Origin: a virus
Direction: 5' to 3' (one strand)
DNA length: 64,000 nucleotides
Virus record (IMG/VR): IMGVR_UViG_3300027770_001980
Location: 124,001 to 188,000 of that record
The first letter of the stretch is position 1. Each line of letters opens with the position of its first letter. Below the pieces are notes generated by a model. The model was not told the origin of the DNA, did no database searches, and saw only the letters and a list, made by a program, of their open reading frames with translations. A program made the position numbers and the translations under genes. Below, in pieces: positions 34,583-45,300 of the stretch.

Positions 34583-35977
34583 ATGTCAAGTCTACTAAGC
34601 GGATCAAAATTACGATATGGCGGCAGCGGGGAATTTCTTCCTCTTGCAGGCGCCATGCCTCAACTTCCGGAAACTACCAGCACTACTGGGTTCACACTGA
34701 TCACAAATAATTTATTGCAAACCAGATATGCTTCCAGCCTTGGTAACATAGAGTTTACTCAGGCTCAGATGTATAGTAATTTAGAGGAAGGTACTATAAG
34801 AATATTGGCTACCGGAACTACATCAGTTTCGTTAAGTACAGAAACAGGCACACTGGTAGTTACCGGCGGGGTTGGTATTGGTAAAAATATGTGGGTTGCC
34901 GATGATATCCATGTAAACAATTTAACAATTGGACAGGGTATTCCTGATGGTAATAATATAGTTTTTGTTGGTAGTTATACTGAGTACGGTTTCGAAGGCG
35001 GTCAAAATAATATTTCTATTGGATATAATGCATTAACTGGAATATTAACAGCTCAAAAAAGTATAGCAATTGGAAATCGTGCATTAAGTAACGGCCCAGG
35101 AATCACTAACTCAATTGCGATCGGTGACGGATCATTAAACAGTTTAGGAATGGCGGCATTAACTGAAGTGGGATTTATTAATCTCGTAACTCAAAGTAGT
35201 CCGGTAAGAGTAGTCACTGATGCATCACACAATTTAAACTCCGGCGATCGCATACTAATTACTGATGTCATAGAAATGACTGAATTAAATAGTGGAACTT
35301 TTTATGTGCAATATGTAGATTCGATAACATTTGATCTTTATGAAGATTTAATATTAAATATTCCATTAGATGGAACAGGATATACAGAATTTATAACTCC
35401 TGGAGGAATTGTTAGCAAATATGTATTGAGCAATAATAATATTGCTATTGGAGTTGATGCGGGGAAAAATTTAGTAGACGGAAAGAAGAATTTTTTCTTT
35501 GGTGATCGAACAGCCGACGGTCTTGTAAGTGGCTCTTCAAATATTTTCCTTGGGTCTGATGTTGCAAGAAACTTAACTAACGGTAACGGAAATATTTCTA
35601 TCGGTGGAGACAATTTAATTGACGGAGTTGATAATCAAATTAATATCGGTAGTGTATTTTACTACGACGGAATTAATTATTTAGATATAAATTCCAACAC
35701 ACACTTAGGGCTTGGCGAAGAATCTACTTCAACATCTACCGGCGCACTAACAGTATCGGGCGGCATTAGTACAGAATACAGTATCTATAGCAGAGAAGGT
35801 AATCCCCAGGAAAATTATCTACTATACACTCCTCGGGTGTTTGTGTCTTCAACAAGTCCAATTGCACCCAGAATAGCCGATTTTTGGATATTTAATGACG
35901 GACTCGGAAGTTCATCATATCTTCAATATGTAAGAGATGGTACTGATACCTTCTGGTTACAAGTTGGTTTAATTTAA
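34583..35977 (+). CDS. Tail fibre protein with YadA-like head repeats and an FCCH-like domain
   Basis: A 464-residue fibre protein. Near residue 80 it has the GTLVVTGGVGIGKNMWVADD repeat. Residues about 145-185 (KSIAIGNRALSNGPG, NSIAIGDGSLN) and about 285-345 (NNIAIGVDAGKNLVDG, NIFLGSDVARNL) are YadA-like adhesin head repeats. Between them, residues about 205-270 (VVTDASHNLNSGDRILITDV, then FYVQYVDSITFDLYED) match the FCCH-type beta-barrel seen in phage tail proteins and ubiquitin E1 enzymes. The end carries a tryptophan motif (ADFWIFNDGLG, DTFWLQVG). Confidence 0.75.
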   Translation: MSSLLSGSKLRYGGSGEFLPLAGAMPQLPETTSTTGFTLITNNLLQTRYASSLGNIEFTQAQMYSNLEEGTIRILATGTTSVSLSTETGTLVVTGGVGIGKNMWVADDIHVNNLTIGQGIPDGNNIVFVGSYTEYGFEGGQNNISIGYNALTGILTAQKSIAIGNRALSNGPGITNSIAIGDGSLNSLGMAALTEVGFINLVTQSSPVRVVTDASHNLNSGDRILITDVIEMTELNSGTFYVQYVDSITFDLYEDLILNIPLDGTGYTEFITPGGIVSKYVLSNNNIAIGVDAGKNLVDGKKNFFFGDRTADGLVSGSSNIFLGSDVARNLTNGNGNISIGGDNLIDGVDNQINIGSVFYYDGINYLDINSNTHLGLGEESTSTSTGALTVSGGISTEYSIYSREGNPQENYLLYTPRVFVSSTSPIAPRIADFWIFNDGLGSSSYLQYVRDGTDTFWLQVGLI

Positions 35978-35992
35978 TTAAAAGAGAAATAT

Positions 35993-36892
35993 ATGGCAAT
36001 TTTAAATTTTCCAAAATTTCCAAATGATGGAGATCTATTTACTCCACCCGGAAGTACAAAAACATATGTTTGGCGAGCTGCGGCTAATGCATGGCTAATT
36101 TCTAACGCACAAAATACTGCTACAACGGTACAGGCATTTACAGTAGAAGTTACTTCGTCAACTAATTCAATATCAACAGAAACCGGTTCATTGATTGTTC
36201 GTGGTGGTGTTGGTATCGGCGGGGATGTACACGTCGGTGGTGTGATATATTCCGGCGGGGTGCCTGCTCTAACAACAGCAAGTTTTAATAATACAATCGG
36301 AGAAGGTAGTGATATTGATATCACCACGGTAACCGATCCTCTTTCTGGGCTTGACACTTTATATTTTTCCGATATATCAACATTGGCCAGTGTGACAGGA
36401 CGTGGTGCTACTACCCCTGAAATTGTACGCTTTACTAATTCAACTAACTCTACAGCAACTAATAATGGTGCTATTGTAGTCAGCGGTGGAGTTGGTATTG
36501 CAGGAAGGGTAAATACAGAAAGTATTAAAATTGCAGATACTGTATTTGACTCTACTAAGACAACAGTAGATACAGTTACAGAAAATGTGATTGATACTTA
36601 TTTGTTAAGTCAATATAGATCGTCAAAATATTTTATACAGATTGGTGAATCGTACGAGTTATATGGTACCGTTAATCCACGATTCCAATCGGTTGAAATA
36701 AACTTAACAGCGAAGAATGATGGAACACCATATCTAACACAGTATGGTCAGGTTACCACAGATGGAGAGTTAGGAACTTTTAGTGCAAGAGGAGATGTAA
36801 GTGGAAGTGATATTACAATATCGTTAACTTTTACGCCAATCGATACTGAACCTAAAATAATTAAGGTACTAAGGACGGCAATGGTCTCCTAA
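35993..36892 (+). CDS. Tail fibre protein, short
   Basis: A 299-residue fibre protein. Residues about 1-40 hold a Gly-Asp-aromatic/Trp motif (PNDGDLFTPPGSTKTYVWRA) shared with other structural proteins of this phage. Two GG-V-G-I-G repeats lie near residues 65 and 165 (TGSLIVRGGVGIGGDVHVGG). The C-terminal 100 residues form an unrelated beta-domain. It lies between two other fibre genes and probably forms part of the same or an alternative fibre. Confidence 0.7.
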   Translation: MAILNFPKFPNDGDLFTPPGSTKTYVWRAAANAWLISNAQNTATTVQAFTVEVTSSTNSISTETGSLIVRGGVGIGGDVHVGGVIYSGGVPALTTASFNNTIGEGSDIDITTVTDPLSGLDTLYFSDISTLASVTGRGATTPEIVRFTNSTNSTATNNGAIVVSGGVGIAGRVNTESIKIADTVFDSTKTTVDTVTENVIDTYLLSQYRSSKYFIQIGESYELYGTVNPRFQSVEINLTAKNDGTPYLTQYGQVTTDGELGTFSARGDVSGSDITISLTFTPIDTEPKIIKVLRTAMVS

Positions 36893-36906
36893 TTAAAGGA
36901 ATAAAA

Positions 36907-39900
36907 ATGGCGACAGCAATAGCAATTACAGAAGATTTTGTAACCAAGAGTGGTTTGATTGTACAAGGCACCGGTACGGTTACAAGTTCTACAGGGCAAA
37001 CCACAGCTTTGCAGGTCAATGGTGGTGCTGCCATCGCCAAGAATTTAATTGTAGGAACTACCGCTAATATTAATGGAACATTATCAGTTGGAACAACTGC
37101 CACTATTGGTGTTGACGCAATCGTTAATAGAAATTTAATAGTATCAGGAAACTCGAGATTAGTTACAGTTACTGCAACCGGCGTTGTATCTATTACTAAC
37201 GCAACTGCGGCTACAACAGCCAGTATCGGTGCATTGATAATTACAGGTGGCATTTATGCTGGGAAAAATGTTGTAATAGCAAGCACAACATCAAATACCG
37301 GAACAACCATTAATAATGCATTATATGTAGCCGGCGGCATTGGTATTGGTAAATCATTGGTAGTTGATGGAGAAACATTATTTAAAGGTGATGTTACCTT
37401 TGTTGGATCATCGACTTTTCTTTACAGTGTAAATTCTCTATACACAGATAACATTATTGAATTACATGTACCACCGGCTCCTCAAACAACTTGGTCAGTC
37501 GACGATGGTAGGGATATAGGATTACGATTCCACTATTATAATGGTGCAGATCAAAATGCCGGATTGGTGTTAGCGCATGATACAAAATACTTAGAATGGT
37601 ATGACACCGGAACAGAGGACGGCTCTGGTGATTTTGTAAGTGGTACATACGGAACCTTTAAAACAGGTGTTATACAATTAGTAAGCGGTACAGCCAGCTC
37701 AAATACCTACAGTGGAGATTTGATAGTTGCTGGTGGTGTTGGTGTTGCTGGTGATATCTATGTTGGTAATTCTGTTAATTCTCCATTATTTGTTGGTAAT
37801 CTCACTGGAGTAGTTACTACTGCTACTAATCTCGAAGGTGGGTCAGCAGGAGCATTACCTTATCAAACCTCAGACGGTGCTACTACATTCCTTTCAATTA
37901 GTTCCGATGGATATGTTCTAACAATCGATAGTGGATTGCCTACATGGGCTCCTATACAAACAGTTGTAGTTGATTATGCTAATACCGCTACTAATTTAAA
38001 ATACGGTGATGATATGGAAATTCCATATCAGTTAAGTCCGGGAGTGACCGAATTTAATTTCAATTTAAGATACGATCATGTCAACAGTACGTTACGAACA
38101 GTTAATGCGGTATTTACTGGAACCGACGACTCATCAAGTGTTGGTAGTGGAGCATTACAAGTTGTAGGTGGTGTTGGAATTGGTGGTAACATCTACGTTG
38201 GTAGTAATGCTTCAATAGTTGGAAATTTAGAAATAGATGGTGGTGATATCACTACACTAAACACCACTATCAATTTAATAAACACTACCGCAACTACTGT
38301 CAATTTTGCCGGAGAAGCTACTGCTATTATTGTTGGATCAACTGATGGTTCTACAACTATAAGAAATTTAACAACTATCTCAAATACTGCATCCGCTGTA
38401 AGTACTGTGACCGGAGCATTGCAGGTAGTAGGTGGAGTTGGAATACAAGGTGCTATTTATATTGGTGGCACATCTACTTTCTTAAGCGATTTACTTCCTG
38501 AAAATTCGCGTGTAAATCTTGGGTCGCTGGCATCACCTTTCAAAGATTTATATCTAAGTGGTAATAGTTTATATGTTGGAAGCATTACAGTTTCTTCTAA
38601 CGGATCGGCCATGGTGGTTTCAAGTTCTGCAGGACCTGCAAATTTACAAGCACCATTTATTGCTGCTACAACTACCACTAATGCAGAAAGCACAAATACT
38701 GGTGCATTACAGGCAGTCGGTGGTGCTGGTATAGGTCGAGATTTATGGGTAGGTGGCAATGAAACATTATTAGGTGATTTAGAAATACGTGGTGGCAATC
38801 TTACTACAGATCAAACTACATTTAATTTATTAAACACTAACGCTACCACAGTTAATTTTGCTGGCGCAGGAACCGTTATTAATATCGGCTCCACCAGTAC
38901 TGGCTACACAAACATTAATAATAGAACCACTGTAACTAATACCGCAGTGGCATCAAGTACTGTTACTGGTGCCCTTGTTGTAGCCGGCGGCGTTGGCATC
39001 GGAAAATCTTTATGGGTAGGTGGCAATGAAACTCTATTAGGTGATTTAGAAATACGTGGCGGCGATCTTACTACAGATCAAACTACATTTAACCTAATTA
39101 ATGCAGTTTCAACCACGGTTAATTTTGCTGGTGCAGGAACTGCTATTACTATTGGTTCAACTAATGGAACCACTATAATACGTAATAGAACAACTGTAAG
39201 TAATAGATCAGCTGCATCAAGTACTGTTACTGGAGCTCTGGTAGTTGGCGGCGGAGTCGGTATTGGTGGCGCATTATATGTCGGAGCAGCAAGCTATATA
39301 GATAGTTCAATAATAATAACCGAAGCAACTTTAGGACTATACGGAGTAAGCTCACTAACCGCAGGAACAGATACTCAAGTTAGTACCTCAACTGGTCCGG
39401 TAGTTATATGGAATAACAGTACATTACAGACTATAACAGATAGAGATAATTCAACTACAAATATTATATCAATTACCAATACTACAGATTCAACCGGAAC
39501 ATCAAACGGAGCACTAACTGTATCTGGTGGAGTTGGTATTTCTAAAACATTATATGTTAATACGGTTACTGTTGTAAGTCGTACTGCATCAATTTCCACT
39601 AACACAGGAGCATTAGTAGTTGCAGGTGGTGTTGGGATTGCTGGAAATATATACCTTGGCGGAATAATGTATGGAATTGCAAATACCGCCACCAATGTAG
39701 CCGGCGGTGCCGCTGGAAAAATTCCTTTCCAAATTAGTACCGGTACTACAGGATTTTTTGGGCCAGGGACAAATGGTCAAATATTAATTAGTAAAGGAAC
39801 AACTTCATCTGGTCATTTATTTGTTGATACATCTACATTTTTAATAGGATATTCTGTCAATGTAGCAGGTGGAACATCTGGGTCATTACTGTATCAATCA

Positions 39901-42126
39901 TCCGCTAACACTACGAATTTTATTGGTATAGGTGCAGATGATACATTCTTAAGAAGTGATGGTTCGACTGCTACTTTTGTAACTACAAGCTCAATGTTTG
40001 TTGGCCGCGCATCATTAACAAATAATGTAGCAGGCGGTGTTAGTGGATCACTGCTATATCAAAGCAATCCAGACACTACAACATCGTTGCCTATAGGAAC
40101 AAACGGACAAATTTTACAATCCGACGGATCAAATCCTGCTTGGGTTGACTTTCCGGGCGGTGTGGTTATACCAAATGCTGCTAATGTTGGTATCAATAAC
40201 GATACAAGCAATGCAGATACAAACTATATTACATTTGTAAATACCTCAACTGGGCAAACTGGAATTAGAGTATCCAGTCCTTCTGGTATTACATATGTTC
40301 CAAGTACAGGAAATATGGGTATAGGTGTAAGCACCGCAACAACTAAATTAGAAGTCGGTGGCGGCGTAAGAATTTCCGGTGCTACTACAATAACTAATAC
40401 CACGGTAGCATCGAGTACTACCACTGGTGCTTTACAGGTAGCAGGTGGAGTTGGTATTGGTGGTACGGCATATATTGGTGGAAATATCAATGTAGTAGGT
40501 ACTGGAACATTTTCTGGCGATATTGTGATAAATGGTGGTGATATCACTACAAATCAACCCACATTTAACCTAATTAATGCAGTTTCAACCTCGGTTAATT
40601 TCGCGGGAGCAGGAACCGCTATCAGTATAGGGTCTTCGTCAGGCATCACAACAATAAAGAATAATTTAACAGTTGTTGGAAATATAACTGTTCAAGGTAA
40701 AACTACTATTGTTGATAGTACAGTTACTAATTTTGCTGATCCTGTAATAACATTAGGTGGTTTAGCAAACGATGATCCTCTTACTACCAATGATAATTTT
40801 GATAAGGGAATCGCATACAAATACTATTCCGGTAGTGCTAAATTAGGATTTTTTGGATATACACAGGGTTCTGGATTTTTAACATTTATTCCTGATGCTA
40901 CAATCGTTAATAATGTAGTAACCTCGGGTGCTAAAGGTGCTATAGATATAAATCTTGCAGGTGGAACATTACAATCAATTCCATATCAAAGTAATTTCAA
41001 TGTTACCTCCTTCTTGGCAGCCGGTAATGCTGGAGAATTATTACAAACCAATGGAACGGGTTCTGCTCCAAGTTGGGTACCGACAGCTGGATTGACAGCA
41101 GGTAATGCATCTACCTCTACACATTTATCAGGCGGTAATGCTGCACAAATACCATTCCAAACATCTATAGGAAGAACAAGTTTCATTAGTACAGGTACAG
41201 CAGGACAAATACTGGTCAGTGCCGGAACTACATCAACTGGTCCAGTGTTTACAAATACATCCAGCATTAGGGTAGGTTTTGCCACCGTTGCTAACAATAT
41301 AGTATCGGGTAGTTCAGGACAGGTGTTATTCCAATCAACAGGAAGTACCACTGGATTTGCAGGACCTGGATCAATTGGCAACTTATTGGTCAGCAATGGT
41401 CCTACCTCGGGCGGTCCTACTTTCCAAAGTACTTCAACAATATTAGTAGGATATGCTGTAAATGTACAAGGTGGAACGTCGGGTCAATTAGTATTTCAAT
41501 CAACAGGAAGTACTACATCATTTGCTGGTCCAGGTACAGCAGGACAAATATTAATCAGTGCTGGAACCACATCAACTGGTCCTGTGTTTACCAATACCGC
41601 AACATTCTTAGTAGGCTATTCCGTAAATGCATTTAACCTAACAGGTGGTTCAACTGGATCGGTTGTATATCAAAGTGCAACCGGAACCACTGCAATGTTA
41701 GCACCGGGTGCTGCTGGAAATATATTGCAAACTAATGGCCCTGGCTTGGCACCATCCTGGCTATCTGTAAGTGGACTAACAGCAGGTAATGCTACTACTT
41801 CCACTAATTTAGCTGGCGGTACAGCAGGACAAATTCCATATCAACAATCTCCTGGAATAACCAGTTTTATTAGTACCAGTACCGCAGGTAATATATTAGT
41901 CAGTAATGGAACAGGTGCTCCGACATATAACAATACATTAACATTAGCAGGCACCACTGCTGCAACTAATACCACAACGGGTGCATTACAAGTTAAGGGT
42001 GGTGTTGGTATTGGTGGTAGTGTTTATGTTGGTAACAGAGTTGGATTTGTTAATGCCAGTAATGTTAGCACAGTCTATCAATATTACAATGCTACAACTA
42101 ATAGTTTAGATACGGTGTTTGGATAA
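36907..42126 (+). CDS. Giant repetitive tail fibre protein
   Basis: A 1739-residue fibre built from two alternating units: TGALQVVGGVGIGGNIYVGS-type repeats and AGNAGELLQTNGTGSAPSWV-type repeats. The middle carries nearly identical copies of GDLEIRGGDLTTDQTTFNLI with NFAGAGT stretches, also similar at DNA level (about 38750-38880, 39010-39140, 40530-40640). This is a trimeric beta-fibre architecture. A good AAAGGA Shine-Dalgarno precedes the ATG. The stop codon overlaps the next start by one base. Confidence 0.8.
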   Translation: MATAIAITEDFVTKSGLIVQGTGTVTSSTGQTTALQVNGGAAIAKNLIVGTTANINGTLSVGTTATIGVDAIVNRNLIVSGNSRLVTVTATGVVSITNATAATTASIGALIITGGIYAGKNVVIASTTSNTGTTINNALYVAGGIGIGKSLVVDGETLFKGDVTFVGSSTFLYSVNSLYTDNIIELHVPPAPQTTWSVDDGRDIGLRFHYYNGADQNAGLVLAHDTKYLEWYDTGTEDGSGDFVSGTYGTFKTGVIQLVSGTASSNTYSGDLIVAGGVGVAGDIYVGNSVNSPLFVGNLTGVVTTATNLEGGSAGALPYQTSDGATTFLSISSDGYVLTIDSGLPTWAPIQTVVVDYANTATNLKYGDDMEIPYQLSPGVTEFNFNLRYDHVNSTLRTVNAVFTGTDDSSSVGSGALQVVGGVGIGGNIYVGSNASIVGNLEIDGGDITTLNTTINLINTTATTVNFAGEATAIIVGSTDGSTTIRNLTTISNTASAVSTVTGALQVVGGVGIQGAIYIGGTSTFLSDLLPENSRVNLGSLASPFKDLYLSGNSLYVGSITVSSNGSAMVVSSSAGPANLQAPFIAATTTTNAESTNTGALQAVGGAGIGRDLWVGGNETLLGDLEIRGGNLTTDQTTFNLLNTNATTVNFAGAGTVINIGSTSTGYTNINNRTTVTNTAVASSTVTGALVVAGGVGIGKSLWVGGNETLLGDLEIRGGDLTTDQTTFNLINAVSTTVNFAGAGTAITIGSTNGTTIIRNRTTVSNRSAASSTVTGALVVGGGVGIGGALYVGAASYIDSSIIITEATLGLYGVSSLTAGTDTQVSTSTGPVVIWNNSTLQTITDRDNSTTNIISITNTTDSTGTSNGALTVSGGVGISKTLYVNTVTVVSRTASISTNTGALVVAGGVGIAGNIYLGGIMYGIANTATNVAGGAAGKIPFQISTGTTGFFGPGTNGQILISKGTTSSGHLFVDTSTFLIGYSVNVAGGTSGSLLYQSSANTTNFIGIGADDTFLRSDGSTATFVTTSSMFVGRASLTNNVAGGVSGSLLYQSNPDTTTSLPIGTNGQILQSDGSNPAWVDFPGGVVIPNAANVGINNDTSNADTNYITFVNTSTGQTGIRVSSPSGITYVPSTGNMGIGVSTATTKLEVGGGVRISGATTITNTTVASSTTTGALQVAGGVGIGGTAYIGGNINVVGTGTFSGDIVINGGDITTNQPTFNLINAVSTSVNFAGAGTAISIGSSSGITTIKNNLTVVGNITVQGKTTIVDSTVTNFADPVITLGGLANDDPLTTNDNFDKGIAYKYYSGSAKLGFFGYTQGSGFLTFIPDATIVNNVVTSGAKGAIDINLAGGTLQSIPYQSNFNVTSFLAAGNAGELLQTNGTGSAPSWVPTAGLTAGNASTSTHLSGGNAAQIPFQTSIGRTSFISTGTAGQILVSAGTTSTGPVFTNTSSIRVGFATVANNIVSGSSGQVLFQSTGSTTGFAGPGSIGNLLVSNGPTSGGPTFQSTSTILVGYAVNVQGGTSGQLVFQSTGSTTSFAGPGTAGQILISAGTTSTGPVFTNTATFLVGYSVNAFNLTGGSTGSVVYQSATGTTAMLAPGAAGNILQTNGPGLAPSWLSVSGLTAGNATTSTNLAGGTAGQIPYQQSPGITSFISTSTAGNILVSNGTGAPTYNNTLTLAGTTAATNTTTGALQVKGGVGIGGSVYVGNRVGFVNASNVSTVYQYYNATTNSLDTVFG

Positions 42127-42347
42127 TGCCTATAGTAGCATCACGTTTGACCTCAACAGGTACATTGTTTATCAGTGGAGAATTTAATGAAGTCACTACG
42201 TCGACTATACGTTTAACCACCACTACTTATTATGCCGCAGGGTTTGATGAGGTGTCAATTCGTGGTGGCAGTGTAGCAAAGCGTGAAACAACTACAGGTA
42301 CATTACTGGTATCTAATGGATTTGATGAAGTTAACAAACCCGTTTAA
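42126..42347 (+). CDS. Small fibre-locus protein
   Basis: A 73-residue, Thr-rich protein (SRLTSTGTLFISGEFNEVTT) with two copies of a short GFDEV/EFNEV pattern. It is coupled to the fibre gene before it through a TAATG overlap. It may be a fibre tip or assembly partner. No family was recognised. Confidence 0.6.
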   Translation: MPIVASRLTSTGTLFISGEFNEVTTSTIRLTTTTYYAAGFDEVSIRGGSVAKRETTTGTLLVSNGFDEVNKPV

Positions 42348-42355
42348 CATTTAGG

Positions 42356-42361
42356 TAAATA
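42356..42361 (+). promoter_or_regulatory. Late promoter box GGTAAATA, near-leaderless
   Basis: The box ends seven bases before the ATG at 42369, leaving a predicted leader of one to two bases. Confidence 0.55.
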
Positions 42362-42368
42362 TTATACT

Positions 42369-45300
42369 ATGGCACAATTACTATCAGGAACAAGAATATA
42401 CGGAACAGGAACTGTTGATTCTCAATTGTTTATTAACGGAAATACTGCTGCTACCAGTACAAATACTGGTGCTTTACAAGTTGTTGGTGGTGTTGGAGTT
42501 GGTGGTAATCTGTTTGTAGGCGGCACATTATATGCATCCGCAGTAACTGGAAATATTACTACCGCTACGAATTTAGCAGGCGGCAACGCCTCACAATTAG
42601 CATTCCAAACTGCCCTGGGTGTTACCAGTTTTGTCAGTTCGGGTACCGCAGGACAAATACTGGTCAGTGCTGGTAGTACATCAACTGGCCCGGTATTCAC
42701 CAATACATCAACCATTAGGGTAGGATTTGCTACCAATGCTATAAATGCTTCAACACTATTAAGTGGAACTGCACAATCAATTGTATATCAATCAAGTACA
42801 GGAACAACCGCTTTCTTATCTGCAAGTACATCCGGTTATCTGTTATCAACACAAGGTACCGGTGCTGCACCTGCATGGATTTCTCAAGCAAGTCTAACAG
42901 CAGGTGGTGTTGATACGGTAAAAACTATAGAAAATGCAACGAATTCTATTTTTTATCCAACTTTTGTAAATTCTAATAATGTGTCTGCAACTGGCGAGTC
43001 TTTATATACCACCAGCAGTTTTAGTATCAACCCATATACTGGCTATGTAACAATTGGTACAAGTTCTACTATTAGCGGTTCTGTCTCTGCTCCGTTAACT
43101 GTATATAAAGATGGTTCACAAGAATCAAACACTCCTGTTGGAACATATAATGTTGCTCAATTTGGTAATTCGGCCGGTTCTCGAGGCGTTGGAATAAACT
43201 ATGACCCAACTAATGTAACCGGTGGATTGTATAGTTTTGGAATTAATTCTAATTTAATTTTTTATACCCCAACTGGTTCAACATACAAAGAACGTATGCG
43301 CATTTCTACCGGCACCGTTGGAATCGGAACGGTTGGATTAGTTACAACTGCTCCATTGCATGTTGCAGCACCACTTTCAACTGGAACTATTGTTACAGTT
43401 GGAATGTTTACACAAAACATTGATACAGCACTAACTACTGGTTCAGGAGTAAGGCTTGTTCTCGCAGCCGGTAACAGCCAGTCAAGGGCTGCAATTATCG
43501 AAGCCGCTGTTGAAAGTGGCCTTAACGCACACTACCTTGCATTCTCTACTAATGCCAGCGGTGCGAGTCCAACTGAGAAGATGCGTATCACCTCCGCCGG
43601 TGGGATTGCATTTGGTGGAGCAACTAACTATGGTGCTACTGGAAATGTATTAGTTAGCCAGGGCGATGCTGCTCCACAATGGACTGCTATAGGAGCAATT
43701 GCTGCCGGTCAAGCAACCACTGCAACCAACTTAGCAGGCGGCAGTGCTGCACAGATAGCATTCCAAACAGCTATAGGAAAAACCAGTTTTGCAGGTCCTG
43801 GCACAGCAGGACAAATACTGGTCAGTGCTGGTAGTACATCAACTGGCCCGGTATTCACCAATACATCAACCATTAGGGTAGGATTTGCTACCAATGCTAC
43901 AACATTAGAAAATGGAACTGCCCAATCAATTGTATATCAATCAAGTACAGGAACAACCGCTTTCTTATCTGCAAGTACATCCGGTTATCTGTTATCAACA
44001 CAAGGTACCGGTGCTGCACCTACGTGGATTTCTCAAGCAAGCATAACAGCAGGTGGTGTTGATACGATAAAGACAGTGGGTCAAGCAAGCATTGCTGATT
44101 ATTATCCAACTTTTGTAAATTCTAATAATGTGTCTGCAACTGGCGAGTCTTTATATACCACCAGCAGTTTTATTATCAACCCTGCGACAAAGGAAATATC
44201 TGTTAATGGAACAGGTAGATTTACTAGTCCAGCAAACGGAACAACAGGTGCGGTTGTATTACGAGCAAATACTACAAATACAGCAACAACTTATCTACAG
44301 TGGTCCAATAATGCGAGTACTATTCAATATGGTGCCATAGGTGTTACAAGTGCGACTGATATAGTATTTTTAAACAGTAGTGTTGAGCGTATGCGTATCA
44401 CCTCCACTGGTGCTATTGCATTCAGTGGAGCAACTAACTATGGATCAAGTGGAAATGTATTAGTTAGCCAGGGCGATGCTGCTCCACAATGGACTGCTAT
44501 AGGAGCAATTGCTGCCGGTCAAGCAACCACTGCTACTAATTTAGCAGGCGGTACAGCAGGACAACTACCTTATCAAAATGCCCCAGGTGATACCAGTTTT
44601 GCAGGTCCTGGCACAGCAGGACAAATACTGGTCAGTGCTGGTAGTACATCAACTGGCCCGGTATTCACCAATACATCAACCATTAGGGTAGGATTTGCTA
44701 CCAATGCTACAACATTATCAAGTGGAACTGCACAATCAATCGTATATCAATCAAGTGTAGGAACAACTGCTTTCTTAGCAGCCGGTACTTCAGGACAAGT
44801 ATTACAAACAAATGGAACTGGCTCTGCACCTACATGGGTATCAACTGGATCATTGACTGCCGGTCAAGCAACCACTGCTACTAATTTAGCAGGTGGTACA
44901 GCAGGACAATTAGCATTCCAAAATGCCCCAGGTGATACCGGTTTTGCAGGCCCTGGCACAGCAGGACAAATACTGGTCAGTGCTGGTAGTACATCAACTG
45001 GCCCGGTATTCACCAATACATCAACCATTAGGGTAGGATTTGCAGATAATGCTTCAACATTATTAAGTGGAACTGTACAATCAATCGTATATCAATCAAG
45101 TACAGGAACAACCGCTTTCTTATCTGCAAGTACATCCGGTTATCTGTTATCAACACAAGGTACCGGTGCTGCACCTGCATGGATTTCTCAAGCAAGTCTA
45201 ACAGCAGGTGGTGTTGATACGGTAAAGACCGTGGGTCAAGTAACCAGTTCTACTTTTTATCCAGTATTCGTTAATTCCAATAATTCATCTGCAACTGGTG

